Assembly (NCBI GenBank): GCA_032128395.1
Contig: JAQBGV010000016.1
Coordinates: forward strand, 1 to 34,198
Direction of reading: 5' to 3'
Source of the DNA: JAQBGV01 sp032128395
Lineage (GTDB): Bacteria; Planctomycetota; UBA8108; UBA1146
DNA: 34,198 bases
Shown here: positions 1 to 7,867 of the stretch, in pieces
Layout: the number at the start of each line of letters is the position of its first letter
Numbering within the stretch: the stretch's first letter is position 1
Notes under the pieces: model-generated
The model's database searches: none
Seen by the model: the letters and a program-made list of their open reading frames with translations, nothing else
What the model was told of the DNA's origin: nothing
Position numbers and translations under genes: made by a program

Positions 1-124
1 CCCGCCGGGGTGCTCCCCGGCGACGCCCTTGCCTCATCGGTGTCGGGTTCCCTCCGTCAGGGCCCCGGGACAGGACTTGCACCCGTGTGCTCACCTCCGG
101 TTTCGCTGGTCATGCTGGACGCAC
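1..124 (-). mobile_element. 5' end of a group II intron (class C-like), truncated by the window edge
   Basis: Read on the minus strand from position 124, the sequence opens with GTGCGTCCAGCATGACC. It continues with a GGGTGCAAGTCCTG block (about 84-71) and a GAGGCAAGGGCGTCGCC block (about 34-18). As remembered, the domain I start of group IIC ribozymes such as that of Oceanobacillus iheyensis has the same order: GUGYG start, GCAUG, a GGGUG-AGUCC block, then GCAAGGGUGUC. The rest of the ribozyme and any reverse transcriptase would lie to the left of position 1, so neither the intron-encoded protein nor domain V is visible. The neighbouring hairpin at 135-149 fits the known preference of class C introns for sites just downstream of terminator stems. 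The class assignment rests on motif memory, not on a covariance-model search. Confidence 0.68.
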
Positions 125-134
125 CGATCCTCGA

Positions 135-149
135 CGGGGCGATGCCCCG
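135..149 (-). terminator. Hairpin in the presumed 5' exon of the group II intron
   Basis: CGGGGC (135-140) and GCCCCG (144-149) form a perfect six-pair stem with a GAT loop. On the minus strand the stem ends ten bases before the predicted intron start at 124. This is the usual arrangement for class C introns, which insert after terminator-like stems. There is no U-tract next to it, so on its own it would be a weak terminator. No minus-strand gene ending here was identified. Confidence 0.4.
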
Positions 150-299
150 CCTCCGGTCGAAGTGGCACCCGCGCCTTGCGGCCAGGCACTCCTCGACGAC
201 CTCTTGGTGCGTCTATTTGCGTGCGACCGCGACCAGGGCTCCATTCCGCGGGATGGGACGATATCCTCCGGCTCCCTGTTTCCCCTCCTCGGCGCGCCG

Positions 300-343
300 T
301 ACAATCCCGGGCTCGCCCCCGGGGGACGGTCCCCCTGGCCCGG
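300..343 (+). promoter_or_regulatory. Possible -10 box and GC-rich stem in the apt leader
   Basis: TACAAT at 300-305 matches the sigma70 -10 consensus at five of six positions and lies 77 bases before the apt start. No convincing -35 box was found. Just downstream, CCGGGC (307-312) can pair with GCCCGG (338-343), enclosing a GGGGG/CCCCC stem (321-325 with 331-335) and followed by TTT. This could be a leader hairpin or a terminator for upstream transcription. Nothing protein-coding was supported between 125 and 381. Confidence 0.22.
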
Positions 344-381
344 TTTCCTCCCAAGGGACAGCTCTTCTGCGGAACGGTCGC

Positions 382-900
382 ATGACCCTCGATCTTCGTG
401 AGCACATCCGAGAGATCGCTGACTTTCCGAAGCCGGGGATCCGGTTCAAGGACATCACGCCGCTGATTCAGCACCCGCTCGCGTTCCGCGCTGCGATCGA
501 CCGGATGGCGGCGGCGGTGTCGGGAGACTCGATCGAGCTGGTCGCCTCTCCCGAGGCCCGCGGGTTCATCTTCGGGCCGGCCATCGCGGCTCACCTCGGG
601 GCAGGATTCATCCCGATCCGGAAGCCGAACAAGCTTCCTCACGACCGCACCACCGTGACCTACGAGCTCGAGTACGGGGTCGACACCGTCGAGATGCACT
701 CGGACGCGATTCGTTCCGGCCAGCGGGTCCTGCTCGTCGACGACGTGCTCGCGACCGGCGGAACGATGGCCGCGTGCGCCCAGCTGGTCGAGAAGCTGGG
801 GGGAGAAGTCGTCGGCTGTCTATTCCTGATCGAGCTTCGCTTCCTCGAGGGACGCTCGCGGATCTCCCGGTACCCCGTCCACTCGATCCTCGAGGAGTGA
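382..900 (+). CDS. apt: Adenine phosphoribosyltransferase
   Basis: This cytosolic purine-salvage enzyme converts adenine and PRPP to AMP and pyrophosphate. The 172-residue product matches the normal APT length. The N-terminal block around residues 13-26 (FPKPGIRFKDITPL) is typical of the family. The PRPP-binding loop is intact at residues 116-128 (VLLVDDVLATGGT), with the two acidic residues D120 and D121. The region around residues 57-66 (PEARGFIFG) is also characteristic. The frame stays open upstream to position 10, but that extension is low-complexity and overlaps the presumed intron end. The ATG at 382 gives the expected family N-terminus. The next gene starts two bases after the stop, so the two are probably co-transcribed. 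Confidence 0.95.
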   Translation: MTLDLREHIREIADFPKPGIRFKDITPLIQHPLAFRAAIDRMAAAVSGDSIELVASPEARGFIFGPAIAAHLGAGFIPIRKPNKLPHDRTTVTYELEYGVDTVEMHSDAIRSGQRVLLVDDVLATGGTMAACAQLVEKLGGEVVGCLFLIELRFLEGRSRISRYPVHSILEE

Positions 901-902
901 GC

Positions 903-2528
903 GTGGACCGCAAGACGGCGCTCCTTATCGTCGAAACTGCCCGCGAGGAGATCGATCGGGCGATGAAGGCGCTGAAGGGAAAGCGGAAGCCTCCGCTCTT
1001 TCACCTCTCTCACCTGGTGCGCGACGAAGAGCGCGTTCGGATCGAAGCGCAGTTCGGTGCCAAGACCCAGGAGCGCATCGATCATCGGCGCTGCTGCTTC
1101 ACCGACGTTCGGGTTGGCTCGCCGGCACGCGACCAGGTGGTGGAGGGTGGCCTCGACGACAATTCCATCGAGGACGAGTCGTACCGCTACCTCGACATTC
1201 CGATCGGTTCGGACGTCGACGCTCTGCGTCACGCGCTGTGGCTCCTGACCGATGCGCGAACCCGCGAGGCGGAGGATGCGTGGCTCAACAAGCGGGCGCA
1301 CGAGATCACCTACCTCGATCCCTACCGGCATCTCGAGGCGTACCAGCGTCTCGATCCGAAGCAGGATCTCCGCTTTTCGCGTCTGCCGGTGATCGACCTC
1401 GACCACTGGCGGCGCTACGTGGTGCGCGCATCGGCGGTCCCGAAGGAACACCCGCTCATCAAGACCAGCGTGGTCGACCTCCGGGTGGTCGACCAAACCC
1501 GCATCTACGTCAGCGCGGAGGGGGTGGAGAAGATCGATCGGATCTCGCTCTGGTCTCTCGAGTGCACGATCTGGCTGCTTTCGGCGAAGGGGGATGGACT
1601 CCCTTGGTCGATCACGCGCCTGGTCCGCGACCCGGCGGAGCTCCCCTCGGCGCGGGCATTCCACAAGGAGATCCGGGACTCGATCGCTCTCCTCGAGAAT
1701 CTCTCCGAGGCTCCCGTCGTGCGGAGCTACTCCGGTCCCGTTCTCCTCGAGCCGGTCCCCGCCGGGCTGCTGATCCACGAGGCACTCGGCCACCGTCTCG
1801 AGGGCAACCGGCTCCTCTCCCCGGGCGAGGGGCAGACTTTCCGCGATTCGGTCGGCCAGACGGTGTTCCCCGAGTTCCTCAGCCTCCGCGACGACCCACG
1901 CCTCGACGAGTACGAGGGGAGGAGTCTGGTCGGTCACTACCGGTTCGACGATGAAGGGGTCGATGCGCAAGATGCGCGTCTGATCGAGGATGGAACGCTG
2001 CAGGGATTCCTCACCTCGCGGATCCCCACCGAGAAGAATCACCGCTCGAACGGCCACGGACGCGCCTGCCGCCACGAACGTCCGATCAGCCGCATGGGAG
2101 TGACGATCCTCGAGAGCTCCGCCGCGCTCTCCGAGACCGAGCTTCGCGCGCGACTCATCGAGGAGGTCGTCGCCCAGGGGCTCCCCTACGGGATCCGGAT
2201 CCTTGAAGCATCCGGGGGAGAAACCACGACCGAGGCGTACGACTTCCAGGCGTTCCTCGGCGAGATCAATCTCGCGTCACGCGTCTACCCCGACGGCCGG
2301 GAGGAACTGATCCGGGGGGTGAACTTCGTCGGCACGCCGCTCAACGCGGTTCGCAGCATCATCGCGAGCGGCGACCGGCGCGAGGTCGACAACGCATGGT
2401 GCGGGGCGGAATCGGGGTATGTCCCCGTCTCGACGATCACGCCAGCCCTCTTGGTGCGTCATCTGGAGCTGCAGAGCAAATCGGAAACACCGTATACGCA
2501 GTACACGTATCCGATCCCCTGGGGATAG
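903..2528 (+). CDS. TldD/PmbA-family metallopeptidase
   Basis: TldD/PmbA proteins are zinc proteases that trim small modified peptides such as microcins, and they also act in other peptide maturation. The product has 541 residues, longer than E. coli TldD (about 480). The metal site IHEALGHRLEGN places H292, E293 and H297. C500 in the C-terminal NAWCGAESG segment, before VPVS, is a plausible third ligand as in TldD. The N-terminal 230 residues are not obviously TldD-like. The GTG at 903 was chosen because it follows the apt stop closely and precedes a sensible helical N-terminus. The open frame further upstream only overlaps apt. No PmbA partner is visible in the window, so this protein may act alone or its partner may be elsewhere. 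Confidence 0.85.
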   Translation: MDRKTALLIVETAREEIDRAMKALKGKRKPPLFHLSHLVRDEERVRIEAQFGAKTQERIDHRRCCFTDVRVGSPARDQVVEGGLDDNSIEDESYRYLDIPIGSDVDALRHALWLLTDARTREAEDAWLNKRAHEITYLDPYRHLEAYQRLDPKQDLRFSRLPVIDLDHWRRYVVRASAVPKEHPLIKTSVVDLRVVDQTRIYVSAEGVEKIDRISLWSLECTIWLLSAKGDGLPWSITRLVRDPAELPSARAFHKEIRDSIALLENLSEAPVVRSYSGPVLLEPVPAGLLIHEALGHRLEGNRLLSPGEGQTFRDSVGQTVFPEFLSLRDDPRLDEYEGRSLVGHYRFDDEGVDAQDARLIEDGTLQGFLTSRIPTEKNHRSNGHGRACRHERPISRMGVTILESSAALSETELRARLIEEVVAQGLPYGIRILEASGGETTTEAYDFQAFLGEINLASRVYPDGREELIRGVNFVGTPLNAVRSIIASGDRREVDNAWCGAESGYVPVSTITPALLVRHLELQSKSETPYTQYTYPIPWG

Positions 2529-2579
2529 ACGGACCCGGGCTCCGATGAGGCACTGGCTGCCGCGTTGCGGCGCGCCGCC

Positions 2580-2597
2580 CGATCCTCGACGGGGCGA
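2580..2597. repeat. 18-base exact copy of the intron-flanking sequence
   Basis: CGATCCTCGACGGGGCGA occurs here and again at 125-142, immediately next to the predicted group II intron end. This copy lies in the 252-base gap (2529-2780) between the convergent TldD-like and acyl-CoA dehydrogenase genes. No gene was supported in that gap. The hairpin seen at 135-149 is not preserved in this copy. Confidence 0.45.
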
Positions 2598-2780
2598 GGA
2601 TCTCCGCACGCTCGAGACGAATGCGTGGCGGGGCTCCTTGCCTCTCCGATTCTCTTCCCCCTCGGCTGGCTCTCGGTCAGTTCCGGAGGGTCGAATTCGC
2701 CGACGACCACCGCGGAGACCTGCGCGACGATGGCGGGATGTTCTGCCCCTCGGGAGTGCGCCGAGAGCAGCTCCACCGTC

Positions 2781-3974
2781 CTATTGAAGAATGTCCCCGC
2801 ACTCCGGCAGCAGCGGGCGCACCGCTTGGGTCATCAGGGCGCGATTGCTTCCCTCTCCCACCCGGGTCACGAAAAGATCGTTGTGGTGGCGGCTCAGGCC
2901 GAATTCGTCGAGCCCGGCGACGCCGCCGCAGATCTCCATCGCGTCGATGAGCAAGTGCGATGCGACCCGTGAACAGTCGATCTTCACCTTCGAGGCCTGT
3001 TCTCGCTCCAGGACCCCACGGTCGTAGCGCTCGAGTAGGGTGAGGAGCCAGGTGAGATTGCGGTCGAGCGCGATATCCATCTCGAGGACGACATCCTGCA
3101 CGCGCTGGAAGCGGGCGAGCGGGGCTCCGAACTGCTCACGTTCCTGCACATACCCCCGCACGCGGTCGAGGGCGAAAGCGAGGGACGCCAAGGCGAGGCC
3201 AGCGATGTAGAGGCGCCCTCCGTTGAGGGTGGTGACCATCACCGTGAACCCCTCGTCGCGCTTGCCGAGGATGTCCGCTTCGGTCACCTCGACCTGATCG
3301 AAGACGATCGAGCCGGTCGAGGAGAGCGTCCACACGGTCTTCCCCGACATCTCCGAGTAGTGCACTCGAGGGTCGTCCATCGGAACGATGAAACAGGTGG
3401 AGCGATGGCCGTTCCTCCCCTCCAAGTCCGTGCTCGCGTGCACGATGACGTGACTCGCCCACTTCGCGTTGGTCGACCAGCACTTCTCGCCGCGCAGTCG
3501 CCAGCCGTTCCCGTGGGGTTCGGCGATCACCTCAGGGTTCGCGGCATCGGACCCGCGCCCCGGCTCGGAGAGTCCGAAGACCACCATCCGGCGCCCCGCC
3601 GCGAGGTCGGGGAGATGGGCGCGCTTCTGTTCCTCGTTGCCCCGTTTCAGGATCGGGTTCGCTCCGAGAGAGACCGCAGCTCCGGGGGTGATCGCGACCG
3701 ACTGGCTCTGGTACCCGAGCGCGAGGCCGGCGAGCACCACCTCGGTCAGGCCACCTCCCTGACCGCCGTACTCCTCGGGGATCGGGAGTCCGAACACCCC
3801 GAGCTCGCCGAGTCGTGCGACCACGGAATCGGGAAGGAGTTCGCCGGAGCGTTCCCAGCCGAGAAGATGGGGTGCGATCTCGCGATCAGCGAAATCGGCG
3901 ATCGTGCGGTAGAACTCGAGGCGCCCCTCATCGAGGAACTGCTCGAGGTAATGATCGATCCTACGCCTAGTCAT
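2781..3974 (-). CDS. Acyl-CoA dehydrogenase
   Basis: This FAD-dependent enzyme introduces the alpha-beta double bond into acyl-CoA thioesters in fatty-acid or branched-chain catabolism and passes electrons to ETF. The 397-residue length is standard. An all-helical N-terminal domain includes the PEEYGGQGGG motif. The middle beta domain has FGLSEPGRGSD and the W/N-rich GEKCWSTNAKW flavin region. The C-terminal helical domain carries REQFGAPLARFQ. The GEGSN motif near the end places E374 where the catalytic glutamate of the YEGT motif sits. The ATG at 3974 gives the normal N-terminus; the frame stays open further upstream without family features. The substrate chain length cannot be read from the sequence. 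The gene is divergent from the unit starting at 4184. Confidence 0.93.
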   Translation of the reverse strand: MTRRRIDHYLEQFLDEGRLEFYRTIADFADREIAPHLLGWERSGELLPDSVVARLGELGVFGLPIPEEYGGQGGGLTEVVLAGLALGYQSQSVAITPGAAVSLGANPILKRGNEEQKRAHLPDLAAGRRMVVFGLSEPGRGSDAANPEVIAEPHGNGWRLRGEKCWSTNAKWASHVIVHASTDLEGRNGHRSTCFIVPMDDPRVHYSEMSGKTVWTLSSTGSIVFDQVEVTEADILGKRDEGFTVMVTTLNGGRLYIAGLALASLAFALDRVRGYVQEREQFGAPLARFQRVQDVVLEMDIALDRNLTWLLTLLERYDRGVLEREQASKVKIDCSRVASHLLIDAMEICGGVAGLDEFGLSRHHNDLFVTRVGEGSNRALMTQAVRPLLPECGDILQ

Positions 3975-4100
3975 CGAAGAATCCGCTCCAGTCGGGGTAT
4001 CGCGTGGGACCGCACCGGGTGGGTCGCAGTCCTCGGGGACAGGGAATCTAGCAACGACACGACTGGGTCTCAACAGCGGTGAAGCGTCGATTTCGTCGAG

Positions 4101-4129
4101 TTGGCCTCTTTGCGACCTTCCGGTACGAT
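4101..4129 (+). promoter_or_regulatory. Candidate sigma70-type promoter for the 4184-7833 operon
   Basis: TTGGCC (4101-4106) and TACGAT (4124-4129) are separated by exactly 17 bases and lie about 55 bases before the ATG at 4184. The match to consensus is partial (three and four of six positions). The spacing and the location in the divergent intergenic region are what support it. Confidence 0.35.
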
Positions 4130-4183
4130 CCGCACCGATCCGTCCGGAACCCCGATCGCCGATCCAGATTGAGATCCGAGGCA

Positions 4184-4696
4184 ATGCACGACGACCCACT
4201 GAAACGAGCGATCTGCCTGGGATCCGCGTCGGTTCTCCTGGTGCTCACCGCCCTCCTCCAGATCTACCGGGTCGAAGAACAGGACCTCCATCCGTGGAAA
4301 GGGGGGGGATTCGGGATGTTCGCAGCATCGCCGGAACAGCGCGCACTACGGATCATCCCTATCGACGAGAATCGGATCGGATACATCACCCCGATGCCGA
4401 GCCGCTACCGCGGGACGACAGCCGATCGGTTGTTGTTCCGCCCGGCCGAGTCGCGATTGCGGGAATTCGCAAGGCAGCTGCTCACCGAAGATTGGCTCCT
4501 GATCGGGATCGATCAGGAGCCGGGGAAACAGTATCCGGTCCCCCGGTACGACATTCTCGACCCATCCTCGAGCGAACCGATCCGCATCGTGGAGATCCGC
4601 CTCGAAGTGCACGTCTACCGCTACGACGCGGACAGCGATGAGCTGCGTGCCACTTTGCTGACCGAGATCGCCGAGAAGCCGGAGCAACCCCGATGA
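4184..4696 (+). CDS. Membrane-anchored protein of unknown function, partner of the HTTM-like protein
   Basis: The 170-residue product has one N-terminal transmembrane segment (about residues 9-26, ICLGSASVLLVLTALLQIY) followed by a soluble, probably extracytoplasmic, domain. A WKGGGFGMFA motif (about residues 38-47) is the most distinctive feature. As I recall, similar small anchored proteins with a GGFGMF motif occur next to HTTM membrane proteins in other bacteria. The ATG at 4184 is preceded by CCGAGG and puts the membrane segment at the N-terminus. The frame is open back to 4079, but that part is arginine-rich and not signal-like. The stop overlaps the next start as ATGA, so the two products are probably made together. 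The function is unknown. Confidence 0.75.
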   Translation: MHDDPLKRAICLGSASVLLVLTALLQIYRVEEQDLHPWKGGGFGMFAASPEQRALRIIPIDENRIGYITPMPSRYRGTTADRLLFRPAESRLREFARQLLTEDWLLIGIDQEPGKQYPVPRYDILDPSSSEPIRIVEIRLEVHVYRYDADSDELRATLLTEIAEKPEQPR

Positions 4697-5589
4697 CCGC
4701 GGGGGCCGCCCTCCGTGGGATCGGTAGTCGCTTGGCCGAGCTCTCCCCGCTCGATCTATCCCTCTGGCTGACCCTCACGCTGGTCCTCGTTCGACCCGGC
4801 CCCGCCGACCCCTGGTACCTGGTCGGCTCGACCACCCTGATCGCGATCATCGTGCTCCTCGTCCCCGAACTCCTCCGCCGCAGGGAGACGTGGTTCCTCC
4901 TCGCCGGACTCTACTTCCTCTCGAACAATGTGATCCGTTACGAGCTCTGTGACAATCACAAGTTCCTGACGAGCTACTGGTGTCTCGCGATCGGGCTGTC
5001 GCTCTCGATGCGGGATCGGGCCGGTGCCCTCGCGGTGAACGGAAGGGTGATCGTCGGGTTCGTCTTCGCGCTCGCGACGCTGCAGAAGCTCTTCTCGGCG
5101 AGTTACCTGAGCGGGGAGATGTTCGAGCAGCTCCTCGTCCTCGATGACCGGTTCTTCTCGCTCTCGTACTTGCTCGGGGACGGCTTCACCGTGGAACACT
5201 CGCTCCGGAACACCGCTCAGCTCGAGAACGCTCTGCGCAACTCTCTCCCATCGGTCGATCTAGAGGGGGGGGATGCGGTCCGAGGCGCAGCGCTCTTCTT
5301 GACTTGGTGGACGGTCACCATCGAGGCCGCGCTCGCGATCCTCTTCCTGTTGCCCCCACGCCTGCGCATCGCGAGCTACCGAGACCATGTGCTCCTCGCG
5401 TTCGTGATCTCCACCTACCCACCGACGAACGTGATCCAATTCGGATGGCTGATCCTCGCGATGGGGGTCGCGGCGACCGAGGAGAGTCAACGCCGACGGC
5501 GTCTGATCTATATCGGAGCGTTCCTGTTCATCTTCATCTTCTCCACGGGGCAGATCCGTCAGATGCTCTTCGACGCTGCGAGGTTCTAG
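4693..5589 (+). CDS. Polytopic membrane protein, HTTM (vitamin K carboxylase-like) related
   Basis: The 298-residue protein has about six to eight hydrophobic segments, for example near residues 22-37, 46-60, 69-79, 96-106, 119-133, 200-217 and 235-256, with another close to the C-terminus. The segment DNHKFLTSYWCLAIGLSL followed by a hydrophobic run resembles HTTM-domain proteins. HTTM is the membrane domain shared with vitamin K-dependent gamma-carboxylase, but no carboxylase active-site residues were identified. It overlaps the upstream gene by ATGA, and its TAG stop is followed directly by the ATG of the octaheme cytochrome gene. The three genes therefore look like one operon. The HTTM assignment is tentative; it could be another family of polytopic integral membrane protein. 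Confidence 0.7.
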   Translation: MTAGAALRGIGSRLAELSPLDLSLWLTLTLVLVRPGPADPWYLVGSTTLIAIIVLLVPELLRRRETWFLLAGLYFLSNNVIRYELCDNHKFLTSYWCLAIGLSLSMRDRAGALAVNGRVIVGFVFALATLQKLFSASYLSGEMFEQLLVLDDRFFSLSYLLGDGFTVEHSLRNTAQLENALRNSLPSVDLEGGDAVRGAALFLTWWTVTIEAALAILFLLPPRLRIASYRDHVLLAFVISTYPPTNVIQFGWLILAMGVAATEESQRRRRLIYIGAFLFIFIFSTGQIRQMLFDAARF

Positions 5590-7833
5590 ATGCGAACGCT
5601 GGTTCTCATCGTCTCGGCACTCTTGCTCGCCGGGATCTGGTCCGCGGTGCGTGATCCGCAACCGAGGGAGAACCCGCCGGAGTCGTCACAGCTACCCCCA
5701 GCCCCGCAGCCCCAGCCCACACCGCTCACCCATGTCGGGCGAGCCGCGTGCGCTGCGTGTCACCCCGATGAGCTCGACGCGTGGAACGGGTCTCACCACG
5801 ATCTCGCGATGCAGGAGCCGAGCGATGCGACGGTCCTAGGCGACTTCTCGGGGCTCGAACTCGAGCGGGGCCCGGAGACGTTCCGGTTCCTGCGGGACCC
5901 CGATCGGCAGCCGGTCGTCGAGGTCGAGGGAAGCGGAGGATCCCAGACGTTCCCGGTGCGCTATCTCTTCGGCGTGACGCCGCTTCAACAGGTCCTGCTC
6001 GAGCGACCGGGGGGTCGTCTTCAGGCGCTCCCGATCGCCTGGGCGACCGAAGCGGCCGAGGGCGGGCCCCGTTGGTTCCCCCTCTACCCCGATGAGACCC
6101 CGCCTCCTGGCGATCCGTTCCACTGGAGCGGGCTCCTCCACAACTACAACTTCATGTGCGCCGAGTGCCACTCGACCGCGGTGACGAAGGGGTACGACGA
6201 AACGACCGATCGGTACGAGACGACGTGGGAGGAGATCGATGTCTCCTGCGAAGCGTGTCACGGGCCCGGCTCGGCGCACGTCGCGTGGGCGAGCGTGAAG
6301 AACGACGCCACCGACGCCACCGACACCATCGACGCCGCGAAGGGATTCCCGGTGCGATTGCGCCGCGATCCCGAAACACGTTGGGTGCGCGCGGAGGGAG
6401 AGCCGACCGCGCACCGGGAGCCCCCCGCGGTCGAGCGACCCGAACTCGACGTCTGCGGGCGGTGCCATTCCAGAAGATCCGCGATCGCGGATGGAGTGGT
6501 CCCGGGGCAGCCGCTGCTCGACACGCACCGTCTCGAACTCCTCCGAGCGGGGCTCTACCACGTCGATGGACAGATTCTCGACGAGGTCTACGTGCTCGGT
6601 TCATTCCTGCAGAGCAAGATGCACGCGGAGGGGGTGACCTGCAGCGACTGTCACGACCCGCACTCGGGTGCGCTGCGCCTCGAGGGGAACCTCCTCTGCA
6701 TCGGATGCCACGAACCTGTGGTCTTCGACGTCCGAGCGCATCATCATCACCCGGATGAGAGTTCGGGGACCCGGTGCGTCGAGTGCCACATGCCGACCAA
6801 GATCTACATGGGAGTCGATCCGCGCCGCGATCACTCCTTCCGGGTGCCACGCCCCGATCTGTCGGTCCAGCTCGGCGTCCCGAATCCGTGTGTCGGGTGC
6901 CACGCAGAGAAGGACAACGCATGGGCGGCGGCGACGGTCCTCGATTGGTTCCCCGTGGGTCGCACGGGGATGCGGCACTGGGGGCACGCGTTCGCCGAAG
7001 CGAGAAGTGGCATTTCGAGCGGGCTGGAGCACCCACTCCTGTCGATCAGCCTCGACCCCGGCTTACCGGCGATCGTCCGGGCGACCGCGCTCTCCGAGCT
7101 CGGGCGGAGCAGCGACCCGCGCGTTTTCCTCCAGGCGATGGCCGAGGGCCTCTGGGATCCGGATCCTCTCGTCCGACAGGGCGCGCTGCTCGGTCTTCCC
7201 TCCGCCCCGCCGCAACTCGCTCCGCTGCTCGTCGAGAAGCTCGATGACACGATTCGAGTGGTCCGTATCGAGGCCGCGCGTCTGCTCGCCCCGCACCTGG
7301 AGAGAGTCACCCCCGCGCAGCGCATGCGAGCCGAAGCGGTGCTCGCGGAGTACCGTATGACGCAGACGGTGAACGGGGAGCGCCCCGAGGCACACCTGAA
7401 CCTCGGCACGCTCGCACTCGACGTGGGGGACTCGAAAGGAGCGGAGCGCGAATTCCGGAAAGCGCTCGAGATCGAGCCCGCCTTCGGCCCCGCCGCGGTG
7501 AACCTCTCCGATCTCTATCGCATGCTCGATCGCGACACGGACGGGATCCGCATCCTCCACGAGACGGTCGTGCGCTCGCCGGAAGATGCTGGCCTGCACC
7601 ACGCGCTCGGACTTGCATTGGTCCGTGCTGGAGAGAGTGCAGCCGCGATCGATCCACTCCGCCGAGCCGCGCAGCTCGCACCGGAAGACCCGAGATATGC
7701 GTACGTTCTCGCGGTGGCGCTCCATGATGGCGGCGATCTGGTGGGAGCGTTCGAGGCCCTCGACCGCGCGCTCCGCGCGAGGCCGGGGGATCGCATGCTC
7801 ATCGATCTGCGGAATCAGTACGCCGGGAAGTAG
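5590..7833 (+). CDS. Octaheme c-type cytochrome with HEAT-like and TPR repeats
   Basis: The 747-residue exported protein begins with a signal or anchor segment (about residues 3-20) and a proline-rich linker. Eight CxxCH haem-binding motifs start at C54, C190, C220, C289, C351, C370, C396 and C434. The haem region resembles cytochrome c554-type multihaem proteins involved in periplasmic electron transfer. Residues of about 475-590 are HEAT-like (PLVRQGALLGL, VVRIEAARLLAPHL). Residues of about 600-740 form three or four TPRs (for example AHLNLGTLALDVGDSKGAEREFRKALEIEP). Fusion of a multihaem domain to TPRs is known in planctomycetes and related bacteria. The start follows the previous stop with no gap. 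The electron donor, acceptor and substrate are unknown. Confidence 0.92.
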   Translation: MRTLVLIVSALLLAGIWSAVRDPQPRENPPESSQLPPAPQPQPTPLTHVGRAACAACHPDELDAWNGSHHDLAMQEPSDATVLGDFSGLELERGPETFRFLRDPDRQPVVEVEGSGGSQTFPVRYLFGVTPLQQVLLERPGGRLQALPIAWATEAAEGGPRWFPLYPDETPPPGDPFHWSGLLHNYNFMCAECHSTAVTKGYDETTDRYETTWEEIDVSCEACHGPGSAHVAWASVKNDATDATDTIDAAKGFPVRLRRDPETRWVRAEGEPTAHREPPAVERPELDVCGRCHSRRSAIADGVVPGQPLLDTHRLELLRAGLYHVDGQILDEVYVLGSFLQSKMHAEGVTCSDCHDPHSGALRLEGNLLCIGCHEPVVFDVRAHHHHPDESSGTRCVECHMPTKIYMGVDPRRDHSFRVPRPDLSVQLGVPNPCVGCHAEKDNAWAAATVLDWFPVGRTGMRHWGHAFAEARSGISSGLEHPLLSISLDPGLPAIVRATALSELGRSSDPRVFLQAMAEGLWDPDPLVRQGALLGLPSAPPQLAPLLVEKLDDTIRVVRIEAARLLAPHLERVTPAQRMRAEAVLAEYRMTQTVNGERPEAHLNLGTLALDVGDSKGAEREFRKALEIEPAFGPAAVNLSDLYRMLDRDTDGIRILHETVVRSPEDAGLHHALGLALVRAGESAAAIDPLRRAAQLAPEDPRYAYVLAVALHDGGDLVGAFEALDRALRARPGDRMLIDLRNQYAGK

Positions 7834-7840
7834 GGCAAGA

Positions 7841-7867
7841 CCGCTCCGCCCGCGTCAGCGCGAGCGG
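7841..7867. terminator. Inverted repeat between convergent genes
   Basis: CCGCTC (7841-7846) and GAGCGG (7862-7867) flank a 15-base loop that contains the minus-strand stop codon at 7855-7857. It could terminate the octaheme gene and ygiQ in both directions. There is no U-tract. Confidence 0.3.

Noticed and set aside
10..381. Upstream extension of the apt reading frame
   Set aside because: It adds 124 low-complexity residues not seen in APT, and its start overlaps the presumed intron sequence.
660..2075. Long minus-strand open frame opposite apt and the TldD-like gene
   Set aside because: It is a mirror of the coding strand in a GC-biased genome; the composition is D/R/E/V-rich and no family motif is present, while the plus strand has catalytic motifs.
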